The position numbers were made by a program, and so were the translations under genes. This document shows, piece by piece, positions 18,076-27,127 of a stretch of 64,000 nucleotides of DNA. Position 1 is the stretch's first letter; each line of letters opens with the position of its first letter. Under the pieces are notes generated by a model. That model ran no database searches and was not told where the DNA came from. It saw only the letters and a program-made list of their open reading frames with translations. This DNA is from Chitinispirillaceae bacterium (GTDB lineage Bacteria; Fibrobacterota; Chitinivibrionia; Chitinivibrionales; Chitinispirillaceae): positions 1-64,000 of the forward strand of contig JAFGHA010000238.1 in NCBI GenBank assembly GCA_016930275.1, read 5' to 3'.

Positions 18076-20583
18076 TTATTCTTCCCAGCTTCCTTCATCA
18101 GGAAGATCATCGAGCATCATATCATCATCGAGGAGAGGAGACGGTTCATCCGGAGCGACCGAATTGCTTTCTTTGTCTTTCTTTTGTTGCTTCTTCTCTT
18201 CCTTCTTCTCTTCCTTTTGTGATTCCTTCTTCGCAGCCTTGGCCTCTTCCTCCTGCAGCTGTCGCTGGAGTTCTTCCATCTGCTTGTCGATTTGACCCTG
18301 TTTCGACTTCATTTCCTGAACTTCTTTCTGGAGTTGCACCTGACCGCCGAGTTTCTGTGATTTCGCAAGCGCATAATCAATATCTTCCTTGATCGATTCG
18401 TAGTTGCGTGAGAAGAACGTGCCACGTTCGAAATTGTCGACATACTTCAGGAAATCATCGATTTTGGATTTGATATCCTTCTGATGGGTATGCAGGCTGT
18501 CAATCTGTTTGAGAACGAAACCGGACTGACGTGAGGTACCGAGGTCGTAGGCTTTGCGGGCGACGTCGGTATACCTTGAACGCAACGCATTGCTCTCGTC
18601 CTGTCGCGACATGAGTTCCTGCTGGGCGGGAGCCTGATAGCCCTCGAGATCTTTCGATGCGCCGGCGAGCAGGGTGGCTGCGGCATTGTAGTTTTTCTCC
18701 ATCATGAAGGCATATGATTGGAGCAGTGCACCCTCCGCTTTCATGACCACGTTGTCCGAAGTTGACTGAATTTCAGCACCGGCGTTTTTGCAATCGTTCC
18801 ACTGTCGTGCCTTGAGAGCTGTCCAGCCGAGTCCAAGCAGTGCATCGACGTAGAAATAGCTCGATTTCGGAACCATGCGAAACGCGGTGACCGCTTTCGC
18901 GAGTGGTCCTTCCTGCTCGGTAAGTTCCTCGTAGAAAATATACCCGATAAAAACATACGATCGGTTGACGATTTCTTTCTGCGCGTCGGCGGTTACCTGC
19001 GCCTGAATGCTGTTTTCAAGATTGGAAATTGCCCCTTCGAAATTGTCGGTTGCTGCGTTGCAGATTGCAGAACTGTGCTGAGCAAAGACGAAATCCGGAT
19101 GTGTTTCGGGTATTAGATCGAAAAGCTGAATCGCTTTCGAGTAACTTCCCTTCTTCATTTCAGTTTCACCCATGTAGTAATAGCCATGATACTTGATCGA
19201 GTCCGGAACACCAAGACGGTTCAGCTCGTTGAACTGCGCCTCGACATTGGAGAAATTTCCGTCGCGGTAATACACCCGCATCAGACCGAGGTCGGCGAAG
19301 GGAACGGCCGCACTCCGAGGGAACATTTCTTTCATCTTTTTAAATGCCTCTTCGGCGGTCAGACGCATATCCATCTGTTCCTGACAGCTTCCGAGGAAGA
19401 AACCGACCCAGTCATTTTTAAAGAAATCGGGGTATTCCACGAATAGTTGACTGAAGATGAAAAACGCATCCCAATAGTTTTCCTGGGCATACAGATTACA
19501 CGCTTTGATGTACAGATCGTTGGGTTGCAGGTTCGCGAGTTTTGCCATTTTCCGCGCGTAAATTTCCTCGCGGTGTTTGCCGATATCCGCTTTGACATAC
19601 AGGCTCATCCACGATGCGGGAGACTTGTCTTCAACTTCATTTATACTGATGTACTGCATCATGAAGGTAAGATCACGTCCGTTATTGATCATCGGAATGT
19701 TCACACCGCCACCGATACCCATGTAGGAAAACGAACCGTCGGCAATACCGAAGAGACCGTATACCTTGATAATACGGAGAATCCATCCGCCCACTTTACC
19801 GTCAAGGTTCCACTCGAGTTTGGTTGCCTGATCGATAAAATCGCCGCTGCTCACGCCGATATCCCTGAAACTGAAATCGAAGTTCGATTCGATCTGACGT
19901 TCCCAGTAACTTGAATTGAGGGATGCCCGAAGAACACGTGGAATGGTGTTGACGATTTTATTGCCGGCTTCATCTTTGTCCAGAATACTCAGGAAAAATG
20001 CGTTGTGCAGACTTATACCTAGGTTATGGGTACCGACAGCAGGGTGCTGGAGAACCCGGTAGTTGAGTCCGATATCCGGACTGATACCGACGGCGGTATA
20101 ATCATAGAATTGTTTCATGATGAGACCGATATTCGCACCGATGGTCAGGCCGGACCAGATATTGTATGACCACGTACCCATAAAATAATCGGTATTGTCG
20201 GAAATCATCACCCCTGTGGAATCATACCGCTGGGTGAGCTGGTTGAACTGCGTTTCCTCATACGATTCATTGAGCCCCTGTCGCAGCCATGAAACGCCGA
20301 CTGACTGATAGAGACCGATAGGGTAGACTACACCCAGATCGTAGGTGAGGAATTCACCCAGAATGGAGGTACCGGTGCCTCTGATCGTCAGGTAGTTCTC
20401 TTCGTTGATATTGGCAGGATTATTGAGTGGAGAATATTGGGAAAACAATGTACGCCACCGTTGGGTAAGCAGATACTCTTCAGGTAGACCGGCAGCTGAA
20501 GCGGCGTGCATCTGACCGTAAACTGAAATAAATATAAGAGGAATAAACGCTCTCTGAAAGAGGATCGTGAACAATTTTGACAT
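18076..20583 (-). CDS. Barrel/TPR/coiled-coil envelope protein, unknown
   Basis: 835 residues with a visible three-part build. After a signal peptide (ending YGQMHAASA), residues about 30-320 look like a PorV-type outer-membrane barrel (QYSPLNNPANINEENYL, GLTIGANIGLIMKQF, FSYMGIGGGVNIP). Residues about 340-600 are TPR helices (DAFFIFSQLFVEYPDF, YYMGETEMKKGSYSKAIQLF). From about 660 comes a long charged coiled coil, then a Lys/Glu-rich stretch (KEEKKEEKKQQKKDKE) and an acidic tail (DDDMMLDDLPDEG). I do not know this architecture as a named family. It may link the outer membrane to a periplasmic or peptidoglycan partner. It reads into the beta-helix genes upstream of it. Confidence 0.8.
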   Translation of the reverse strand: MSKLFTILFQRAFIPLIFISVYGQMHAASAAGLPEEYLLTQRWRTLFSQYSPLNNPANINEENYLTIRGTGTSILGEFLTYDLGVVYPIGLYQSVGVSWLRQGLNESYEETQFNQLTQRYDSTGVMISDNTDYFMGTWSYNIWSGLTIGANIGLIMKQFYDYTAVGISPDIGLNYRVLQHPAVGTHNLGISLHNAFFLSILDKDEAGNKIVNTIPRVLRASLNSSYWERQIESNFDFSFRDIGVSSGDFIDQATKLEWNLDGKVGGWILRIIKVYGLFGIADGSFSYMGIGGGVNIPMINNGRDLTFMMQYISINEVEDKSPASWMSLYVKADIGKHREEIYARKMAKLANLQPNDLYIKACNLYAQENYWDAFFIFSQLFVEYPDFFKNDWVGFFLGSCQEQMDMRLTAEEAFKKMKEMFPRSAAVPFADLGLMRVYYRDGNFSNVEAQFNELNRLGVPDSIKYHGYYYMGETEMKKGSYSKAIQLFDLIPETHPDFVFAQHSSAICNAATDNFEGAISNLENSIQAQVTADAQKEIVNRSYVFIGYIFYEELTEQEGPLAKAVTAFRMVPKSSYFYVDALLGLGWTALKARQWNDCKNAGAEIQSTSDNVVMKAEGALLQSYAFMMEKNYNAAATLLAGASKDLEGYQAPAQQELMSRQDESNALRSRYTDVARKAYDLGTSRQSGFVLKQIDSLHTHQKDIKSKIDDFLKYVDNFERGTFFSRNYESIKEDIDYALAKSQKLGGQVQLQKEVQEMKSKQGQIDKQMEELQRQLQEEEAKAAKKESQKEEKKEEKKQQKKDKESNSVAPDEPSPLLDDDMMLDDLPDEGSWEE

Positions 20584-20598
20584 GTTTTTTCCCTTGAA

Positions 20599-21426
20599 TT
20601 AATAAGTTATGCGTGATCCTAGATCTTCGTTGTCAGATCCTTTCGCACTACAGCACTGGGCGGGATCAGATTTGAAATTGAGACTGGTACGAGGTGCGGT
20701 AAATGCGGGATTGAAGGAAAAATTACCATCGGGTATCGGACGGGGGCTCCGCAGATTTCCGTAAAAATTATTATTGGAGACTTGAATCCGTTCAGCATCC
20801 GCAAGATTTTTAAGGCCGAAACGTTCGTTGAAGGCGACGACATTGTTTTCCATAATGAATTCGGAACTTCCGCCGACGGCAACGCCATGATTTGCATTAT
20901 ACGCGATTGAATTGTGGTTGATCGTCGCATTGGTTGATCTTACATCCCAGCCTTGAAATCCGCTGCCGCGGTTGAAGGCGATGATATTGTCTTCAATTTT
21001 CGGAAGATGACGAACGGCAATCACACCGGTCTGCCAGTTTCGTACGATCCGACAGGAAAGAATCTGATTACCTGAGCCGTTGGAAAACACGCCAATGGTA
21101 CCGTTGCGGATTTGAAAACCGCATATTGTGGTGTTTTTTCCCATGGTGACAACTGTACCTCTACCGCCGCCGTCGATAACCGCTTCAAACATTGATCGTG
21201 CCATAAGGGTGACACCCGGGGCAATAAGAATACGTTCGTGATAGATGCCGTTTTCGACCCAGACGGTATCTCCAACGCGTGACCGCATCATTGCTTCGGA
21301 GATTGTCTTGATACCCATCGAGGGGACCTGTACCGAAGCCGCTGAAACGGCGGATTGCCACAGAAGACAACAGGCTGTCAATGCAATAAGAACTCTGCAT
21401 CCACGGTTGACCATATGCTTATCCAT
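20599..21426 (-). CDS. Secreted right-handed parallel beta-helix protein (paralog 1)
   Basis: 275 residues with a signal peptide (LIALTACCLLWQSAVSAASV). The mature part starts PSMGIKTISEAMMRSRVGDTVWV, the entry typical of pectin-lyase-like helices, and contains short repeated coils (CGFQIRNGTIGVFSNGSG, AYNANHGVAVGG, VAFNERFGLKN). Such proteins bind or cleave polysaccharides, but no catalytic set is obvious. GGGAG lies 6-8 bases before the ATG. It is a close paralog of the next gene upstream; the two share DGGGxGTVVT, VRNGTIGVF, LPKIEDNI and GWDVR blocks. Confidence 0.85.
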   Translation of the reverse strand: MDKHMVNRGCRVLIALTACCLLWQSAVSAASVQVPSMGIKTISEAMMRSRVGDTVWVENGIYHERILIAPGVTLMARSMFEAVIDGGGRGTVVTMGKNTTICGFQIRNGTIGVFSNGSGNQILSCRIVRNWQTGVIAVRHLPKIEDNIIAFNRGSGFQGWDVRSTNATINHNSIAYNANHGVAVGGSSEFIMENNVVAFNERFGLKNLADAERIQVSNNNFYGNLRSPRPIPDGNFSFNPAFTAPRTSLNFKSDPAQCCSAKGSDNEDLGSRITY

Positions 21427-21467
21427 ATACTACTCCCGTTTTATAAGTTGAACAGAATATGACGAAG

Positions 21468-22277
21468 TCAGTACACCACCCGTGCGCCGATGTTCTGGTT
21501 ATCCGACGCGCGACCGATGCAACGTGAGTTTTTGTCCAATGTAAATATTAATTTCTGCGCATTGATAAACATGGGATTGAACGTATAATTATCACTCGGC
21601 AGAACGTCGGTGAACCGTGCGTTCTGGTAAAAGTTATTGCTGAGCATCTGGATCCGTACTGATTCTTCAGAAGGCTTGATGCCGAACTGATTGTTGAAGG
21701 CGATAATGTTATTTTCGAGGACGATACTCGAGTTACCGCCGAGTGAAAGCCCGTGATTACCGTTATAGGCGAGGGTATTGTGCTTGATGGTGGCGGTCGT
21801 GGTGCGAACATCCCACCCTTGAATACCGGAGCCCTTATTGTAAACGATAATGTTATCTTCGATTTTCGGCAGATTGCCGACGCACATGACGCCTGTCTGC
21901 TGATTATGGACAATTCGGCACTGGGCAATACGAACCCCGCCTGCCGTTGTGAAGACTCCGATGGTACCGTTGCGTACCTCGAATCCGGAGATTGAGGCAT
22001 TGTTTCCCAGGGTCACCACCGTTCCTTTCCCCCCCCCGTCGATCACCGCTTTGAACAGTGAGCGGGAAACGATACAGAGATCCGGATTGACATAAATATG
22101 TTCATTGTAAACACCCCCGTCGACAATGACGGTGTCACCCTTTTTGGCCGAAAGTATTGCCGCTGTTATCGTGGAAAAATTTTGTGGTACTTGCAGTGAA
22201 ACCGCAAAGAGTGGAGTTCCACTGAAAAGCGCGAGTACAATAAAAAACGGGGTGATTTTTTTTAATGTGTTATGCAT
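21468..22277 (-). CDS. Secreted right-handed parallel beta-helix protein (paralog 2)
   Basis: Start at 22277 is preferred over the track start at 22292 because GGAG lies 9 bases upstream of this ATG. Signal peptide ends near SGTPLFAVS. The mature helix begins PQNFSTITAAILSAKKGDTVIV and carries the same coil series as its downstream paralog, with similarity over the whole length and a shared C-terminal SDNxxxGxRxxY ending. Tandem duplication followed by divergence is the simple explanation. Substrate unknown. Confidence 0.85.
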   Translation of the reverse strand: MHNTLKKITPFFIVLALFSGTPLFAVSLQVPQNFSTITAAILSAKKGDTVIVDGGVYNEHIYVNPDLCIVSRSLFKAVIDGGGKGTVVTLGNNASISGFEVRNGTIGVFTTAGGVRIAQCRIVHNQQTGVMCVGNLPKIEDNIIVYNKGSGIQGWDVRTTTATIKHNTLAYNGNHGLSLGGNSSIVLENNIIAFNNQFGIKPSEESVRIQMLSNNFYQNARFTDVLPSDNYTFNPMFINAQKLIFTLDKNSRCIGRASDNQNIGARVVY

Positions 22278-22438
22278 TACCGAAAACTCCATTTCAGGCA
22301 GGTGGGGTTTATTCGATTAAACTTAACCAACCCGTTTCCCGGGTCTGTATGATAATTAACTACTCTAAATTAATACAGAGCCCTTTTTGACACAATAGTG
22401 TCGCAAAAGATTTGAACGGTTCACTGCGACATTGCAAA

Positions 22439-23440
22439 TCAGTCCGGAAAACGCCGTTTCGGTTTGAAACAACCGAAAAGTGATTTATAATGAGCATAAA
22501 TGACATATTTCATAATAATATACGAGAATTTAGCGGTTAACGACTGGAAAAATAACCGGTTGAACATATAATTATATGAAGGATCAAAGTAACAGTTGAT
22601 ATGGCAGCCTTCACAAAAAGGGTATCTTCCCTCCATTTTGTATGCTGATTGTATCTCCATGGCCGGTGGTGAACTCTGTTTTACGGGAGTGATTCTGATT
22701 GTCCGATGATGAAAGCAGGGTAATAAGCGTTGATTATCCGGTGAAACGACGATCGTCGATGTTACTGCTTTACATAGAGGGCTTCTGATGTGGTTTCCAC
22801 CGTTTCGCCGCAGGGTGAGATGTGCCGTATTGAGATAGATGCCCGGTTTTTGGCTGAGTTCTGCGGCTTTTTCGTGGGTTGCCGGAGAGGTGGTGTCCGG
22901 TCCGGTGGTTGAAAAGACCGGGTCGAGAATTAGCATCAGTCTGTTTTTCCTGGCGATTTTGTATACCCCTTCAACTTCATCGATGTTGTAATCGGTATAA
23001 GTGAAGAGCAGGTCGGGGACCATTTTCTGCTGCAAAGCCAGGGGGATACTTTCCAGTACTGCATCGAAAGAGGCGCAGCCGCGAATTTCGTCATGAAAGG
23101 TCGGGGTTGCCGCGTCGATGCTGAAGTGGAGCAGATCGATCGTTCCTGCCAGTTCCGCTGCCCTTTGGGGGAAAAGAATACAGTTCGTGGTTACGGACGT
23201 TATGAAGCCGAGGCTTTTGGCGGCAGAAAGAAATCGGGGCAGATCGGGATGCAAAAGCGGTTCGCCGCCGGTAAAATCAACGAACCGGCACCCTGCTTTT
23301 CGTGTGTCGACAAGATTTTGAAGAACGTCATCTGTCAGCGCGTCCTTTTTTGGCATTTCCGACCAGATGGTACAGAATCTGCACCGTGCGTTGCATCTGT
23401 TGGTTATATAATAATGTAAAAGTATCGGTTTTCTAAGCAC
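22439..23440 (-). CDS. Radical SAM protein with a C-terminal Cys-rich (SPASM-like) region
   Basis: The cluster motif is NRCNARCRFC (CxxxCxxC), followed by DFTGGEPLLHPDL, a standard radical SAM GGEP motif. The C-terminal half has further Cys residues (SPLCKAV, LLPCFHHRT, FCEGCHINC), consistent with an auxiliary Fe-S cluster as in SPASM/twitch proteins. The start is taken as GTG at 23440, two bases below the stop of the GT2 gene, with GGAG nine bases upstream; the track start (23512) lies inside that gene. The partner GT2 suggests modification of a lipid or glycan, but the substrate is unknown. The C-terminus (FFQSLTAKFSYIIMKYVIYA) is hydrophobic and might dock to the membrane. Confidence 0.88.
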   Translation of the reverse strand: MLRKPILLHYYITNRCNARCRFCTIWSEMPKKDALTDDVLQNLVDTRKAGCRFVDFTGGEPLLHPDLPRFLSAAKSLGFITSVTTNCILFPQRAAELAGTIDLLHFSIDAATPTFHDEIRGCASFDAVLESIPLALQQKMVPDLLFTYTDYNIDEVEGVYKIARKNRLMLILDPVFSTTGPDTTSPATHEKAAELSQKPGIYLNTAHLTLRRNGGNHIRSPLCKAVTSTIVVSPDNQRLLPCFHHRTIRITPVKQSSPPAMEIQSAYKMEGRYPFCEGCHINCYFDPSYNYMFNRLFFQSLTAKFSYIIMKYVIYAHYKSLFGCFKPKRRFPD

Positions 23441-23441
23441 G

Positions 23442-24578
23442 TCAGATACTCCGCTTTTTCCAGTGCAGTTTTTTACCCGATAAAAACAGTATAGTAATAG
23501 CGATTGTCTCAACGATGACCATGGGGTAGAACAGGGGAAAGATCAGGGGGGTAACTCCGGATCGGTTTCGGGCAAACATGACAAAAACGACCAGCCATAC
23601 GCAGCAGAAACTTATCAACGCGGTAATTCCGGTGAAAAAAGGCATGATACCGCCGGCAGCAGCGGTGCACAGCAGGATATGCATGAGAAACAGACTACCG
23701 AAAAAAAACAGATTCCTCCCGCAGGAGAACCCCCCCGTAGCCCATCGTGCAACCTGGTGAATAAATCCTGAAAAGGTTTCATGAGGTACGGTGCGGGCCG
23801 TGGGGGTAAACGGTGCGACGATACCGGTCTTCCGTTTACATTTATGGAAAAGCCGGAGAAGCGCCCGGTCTTCGGCGATGGAGTACCCGATCGCCTGTTG
23901 TCCGCCGCACTCCCTGTAGACGCTTTTTCTAACGAGCAGATTGTTTCCCATGCATGATCCGCTAATACGGGCATAATGGAAAAGAACGGCGACCGTAAAG
24001 AGAAATTCGAGCTGCAGTGACTGCAGCAAATAGAAGAAGTTTTTCACCGGTGCGATGACGGTGTGGCCGAACACGAGTACCGTGGAATTATCGAGTGCGT
24101 CGCAGAGCGACATCAGCCAATCGGGATGCAATTCCATATCCGCGTCGGTAAGTGCGATCAGGTCGAAGGAGGCCATCGAAATTCCATGCTCCAGCGCCTG
24201 TTGTTTACTGGTAAGCTTCCGTGAGGGATTGTACGGGTTGGATAAAATTTTTACCTTCCCTGTACGGGTGGACGCGTAATCTTCAAGGAGGCGAATCGAA
24301 CCGTCATCTGAGTGGTCATCGATAAAAAGAATCTCAAGTTCTCCAGGGGCGCACAACCGGTCGAGAGAAGCAAGTAACGGACCGAGTCGTTGTACTTCAT
24401 TTTTAACGGGAATGACTATTGATACATTCTCCCGGATTGGCGAATCGGTACTCTTTTTTCGTTCTGGAATATGCATCGTCATGAAGAGCAGGTAGAAATG
24501 AAGGAGTGCATAGACGACAAGAAAAATTACGGCCGTCCACGTGGTCAGAAATTGTATCAGTTGCATGGTGTCGGACAT
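23442..24578 (-). CDS. Membrane-anchored family 2 glycosyltransferase
   Basis: 378 residues. One N-terminal transmembrane helix (AVIFLVVYALLHFYLLFM), a GT-A catalytic domain with IVIPVKNE, IDDHSDD and the DAD metal motif (LTDADMELHPDW), ED near 240 (SIAEDRALL) and a distant Q/RxxRW-like QVARWATGGF, then three or four C-terminal transmembrane helices. This is the layout of processive or lipid-linked GT2 enzymes (carotenoid, sterol or ceramide glucosyltransferase-like). It is cotranscribed with the radical SAM gene. Substrate not inferable. Confidence 0.88.
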   Translation of the reverse strand: MSDTMQLIQFLTTWTAVIFLVVYALLHFYLLFMTMHIPERKKSTDSPIRENVSIVIPVKNEVQRLGPLLASLDRLCAPGELEILFIDDHSDDGSIRLLEDYASTRTGKVKILSNPYNPSRKLTSKQQALEHGISMASFDLIALTDADMELHPDWLMSLCDALDNSTVLVFGHTVIAPVKNFFYLLQSLQLEFLFTVAVLFHYARISGSCMGNNLLVRKSVYRECGGQQAIGYSIAEDRALLRLFHKCKRKTGIVAPFTPTARTVPHETFSGFIHQVARWATGGFSCGRNLFFFGSLFLMHILLCTAAAGGIMPFFTGITALISFCCVWLVVFVMFARNRSGVTPLIFPLFYPMVIVETIAITILFLSGKKLHWKKRSI

Positions 24579-24631
24579 CGGGGTTTGCGTCTCTCCCGAG
24601 TAACGGCTTTCAATGGTGTTGTAATGACCAG

Positions 24632-24661
24632 TTGTATTGTTGTCAGGTTTTTAAGTATACT
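24632..24661 (+). promoter_or_regulatory. Candidate promoter for acpS
   Basis: TTGTAT and TATACT are separated by 18 bases, ending 45 bases before the acpS start. It matches the sigma-70-type consensus well at -10 and moderately at -35. Found by eye. Confidence 0.4.
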
Positions 24662-24706
24662 AAAAGTCCTTTACTGTCTGCATGTTTTGGTGGTTCCGGA
24701 GGAACA

Positions 24707-25087
24707 ATGGTTCAGGGTATCGGAATCGATATCGTCGCTGTTTCCCGTATTAAAAAATTGATGGACTTGTACGGGACAAATTTTTTGGAAAAGGTATTCA
24801 CCGGCCCTGAAATCGAGTACTGTTCCGGTAAGGCACATCCGGAAATCCATTTCTCTGGACGTTGGGCGGGAAAAGAGGCTTTTTACAAGGCATTACCGGA
24901 TCAGCTACAATCTGTGGCAACCTGGAAAGGTATCGAAATCCTTTCTGAAACCGCCCGCGGCAGACCGGTAATCAGGTTCATTGATACGGATTTCAGAGAA
25001 CGATGTACGGAAAGTGGTCTTTCCCGGTTCCATCTTTCTATTTCTCATGAACATGATTATTGTACCGCCATGGTATTCATGGAATAG
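24707..25087 (+). CDS. acpS: Holo-[acyl-carrier-protein] synthase AcpS
   Basis: Transfers 4'-phosphopantetheine from CoA to the serine of apo-ACP. The N-terminus IGIDIVAVSRIKKL carries the Mg-binding Asp, and SGRWAGKEAFYKAL is the second hallmark with the conserved WxxKEAxxKA. SISHEHDYCTAMV ends the fold. The start at 24707 has GGAGGA five bases upstream and gives 126 residues; the track ORF adds 67 residues that are not part of the family. Single gene upstream of an envelope protein. Confidence 0.95.
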   Translation: MVQGIGIDIVAVSRIKKLMDLYGTNFLEKVFTGPEIEYCSGKAHPEIHFSGRWAGKEAFYKALPDQLQSVATWKGIEILSETARGRPVIRFIDTDFRERCTESGLSRFHLSISHEHDYCTAMVFME

Positions 25088-25159
25088 ATAGAGCTTGAAA
25101 TTTAAGGATTTTTAGGGTATTTTGTTATATAGATTAAACTCTCAGAGGATTAACGACCG

Positions 25160-26023
25160 ATGACTATTAGCCGGAAAATCATCAGCCTCAGCGTGATGAT
25201 TCTGCATCTTTTCAATTTTACACTACTCTACGCACAGGATTGGGGCGAAGATTCCTTTGAGACAGAAGATGAGTCAGTTCAGGAAGAAAGCCCGGAATCG
25301 ACTCAGGTGGAGCCTGCTGCTCCCCGGGTGATTCAGGAACCTGCTCCTGAATATCCGGCGTCCGATCCTTACACTGCAACAGCTCCTTCCGATTCCGTCT
25401 TGGGGGAACAACCTTCCTCGAGCGCTATACAGCCCTCTTCATCAAACGGAGAAAGCGGTTTTCAGAATGCCATTATCGAAGGCGTTCAACTCACTGCTGA
25501 GACGGGGACCGTTCCCGATGAAAAACTGGTTACCGGCTATTTCATTTTCAGAGACAAACCGTCAAGCTACTTCTATGAAGTCAAACTCAGAGAAAAGAAA
25601 CTGATCTTCGAATTCAACGATACCCGGGTCGGTTCATCGCCGGTCCCGACCGCTTCGGAGCCTCCCATCAAGGGCTTTGTCATCGAGCAGGGAAAAATAG
25701 ATGTCAACAAGGCGGTTAAGGGACTCAAGCCGGAATGGCATGATCTCATAAGGGTCGTATTCGATCTCGAGGCCGTACCTGATGTACATGTCAATGATGA
25801 ATACAGTATCATCTCATTCAGTTTCAAATGGACTTCCGATCCTGCAAAACAGAAGAAGTACACGATAAAGGACAAGACTCCCAAAGTGATTCTCTGGTCA
25901 ACCGCCGGAGTAGGCGGTGTCGCTCTCGGTGCCGTTGCCTATCTGCTGCTTCGTCCTGATGAAGGAGAAAAACCGCTCGGTAAACTGACGACTGAAGATC
26001 TTCCCGTTCATGAAGGTCCTTGA
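25160..26023 (+). CDS. Anchored envelope protein with AMIN-like domain
   Basis: 287 residues. Signal peptide (ending LLYAQ), then about 80 residues of acidic, Pro/Ser-rich linker, a beta-rich domain from about residue 108 to 230 (FYEVKLREKKLIFEFND, IKGFVIEQGK, IRVVFDLEAVPDVHV) that resembles AMIN domains, which bind peptidoglycan or secretin partners, and a C-terminal hydrophobic helix (STAGVGGVALGAVAYLLL) followed by a polar tail. The AMIN assignment is by pattern only. A role at the cell wall would fit the PASTA gene downstream. Confidence 0.7.
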   Translation: MTISRKIISLSVMILHLFNFTLLYAQDWGEDSFETEDESVQEESPESTQVEPAAPRVIQEPAPEYPASDPYTATAPSDSVLGEQPSSSAIQPSSSNGESGFQNAIIEGVQLTAETGTVPDEKLVTGYFIFRDKPSSYFYEVKLREKKLIFEFNDTRVGSSPVPTASEPPIKGFVIEQGKIDVNKAVKGLKPEWHDLIRVVFDLEAVPDVHVNDEYSIISFSFKWTSDPAKQKKYTIKDKTPKVILWSTAGVGGVALGAVAYLLLRPDEGEKPLGKLTTEDLPVHEGP

Positions 26024-26443
26024 CGAAATCTGATTTCAGATGCGGCATCAGTCGGACCGGTGCTCTCTTTGGATGAGCTCCACTTCAGCGTTTCGGTTCG
26101 CTTTATTCCTCAACACCCGACCGGTGTACCATCAGGTTTCCTTCAGATCTCCATGCAATTTTAGATTTAGGTTTTCACTACGCACAGAACTATTTTTCAA
26201 CATGGATTCTCCGGTAAAATCGGGCCTGTTCCATCGTTTTCCGGATGCTGTTTCATTGTAGCGCGCTAACGACGGGATGAACGGAGCAGAAGTGAAGAAT
26301 ATGAATTATACTTCCTGCGCCGTATCGAGAAAGAATCCGGATAGTGCTATGAGTAATGTATGTCAAGTGCTGTGACCGACATTCATACATGATTTCCCCT
26401 GAACCCGCATGGCGGGTTTATTCACCGATGTACGGGAGTTGTT
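26024..26443. other. Leader region upstream of the crp-like gene
   Basis: About 420 bases with no supported gene; the track ORF 26040-26261 lacks a ribosome binding site and resembles no protein I know. It contains a 7-base inverted repeat, ATGTATG (26356-26362) and CATACAT (26384-26390), separated by 21 bases, and below it a GC hairpin at 26402-26418. Both precede the regulator gene and may control it. Confidence 0.5.
26402..26418 (+). promoter_or_regulatory. GC hairpin before the crp-like start
   Basis: AACCCGC-ATG-GCGGGTT forms a 7-base perfect stem with a 3-base loop 25 bases before the ATG. The following T tract is poor (TATTC), so it may be a weak terminator, an attenuator or an mRNA-stabilising stem. 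Confidence 0.45.
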
Positions 26444-27127
26444 ATGGATTCTCAGGAGCTTGAATCATTCACTTCACGGGTCCCCCTGTTCGCTCATCTG
26501 GCAGAGGAAGAACGTCATGCAATCTGTTCTGCAATGATTCAACGGTCTTTCAGGACCAATGAAGTGATTGTTCATGAAGAGGATGATGAACATCAGACCT
26601 TTTTCATTATCGTATCGGGAAGTGTTCATGTTACCGTGCTCTCCTCGGAAGGAAAGCAGGCGATTCTGGCCACCTTGCGTTCCGGAGAGTTTTTCGGTGA
26701 GATGGCGGTACTCGATGGTGAACCCCGTAGCGCGTCGGTCGTCGCCGCTGAATCGTGCCGGTTGCTTATGCTGTATCGCCGTCCGTTTTTCGAAATCCTG
26801 CAGAAATACCCGAAAATCACCATCGCGATGCTTATCGAGATGTCACATCGTCTGCGACGATCAAACCGGCATATCAATACACTTTCGATGATGAGTGTTT
26901 ACGGCCGTGTCGCGGATGTACTGCTGCAGCTGGCGAAAGAGGGGGGAAGAAAGGTCGGTTCGATGATCGTGATTGATAAACGTCCGACCCACCAGGTTAT
27001 CGCCGAAATGGCCGGTACCAGCAGAGAAACGGTGTCACGTGTTCTGTCGCAGCTGCAGAAGAAACGATATTTGACCATAGATAGAAAGCGTCTGGTGATT
27101 CTGAATGAAGCGAAGTTATACGATTAG
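26444..27127 (+). CDS. Crp/Fnr-family transcriptional regulator
   Basis: 227 residues. The cyclic-nucleotide-binding fold is clear (FFIIVSGSVHVTV, GEFFGEMAVLDGEPRSASVVA), with the GEFFGE and RSA elements of the phosphate-binding cassette, so cAMP or another nucleotide may be the ligand. It lacks the N-terminal Cys set of Fnr. The winged HTH follows (THQVIAEMAGTSRETVSRVLSQL). ATG at 26444 has GGGAG six bases upstream. The 3' end overlaps the PASTA gene by 23 bases, which suggests the regulator is made together with envelope proteins and could sense envelope or nutrient state. Confidence 0.93.
   Translation: MDSQELESFTSRVPLFAHLAEEERHAICSAMIQRSFRTNEVIVHEEDDEHQTFFIIVSGSVHVTVLSSEGKQAILATLRSGEFFGEMAVLDGEPRSASVVAAESCRLLMLYRRPFFEILQKYPKITIAMLIEMSHRLRRSNRHINTLSMMSVYGRVADVLLQLAKEGGRKVGSMIVIDKRPTHQVIAEMAGTSRETVSRVLSQLQKKRYLTIDRKRLVILNEAKLYD

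Noticed and set aside
26040-26261. 73-aa plus-strand ORF before the crp-like gene
   Set aside because: No ribosome binding site, Phe/Ser/Arg-rich, no recognisable motif; treated as part of the leader.
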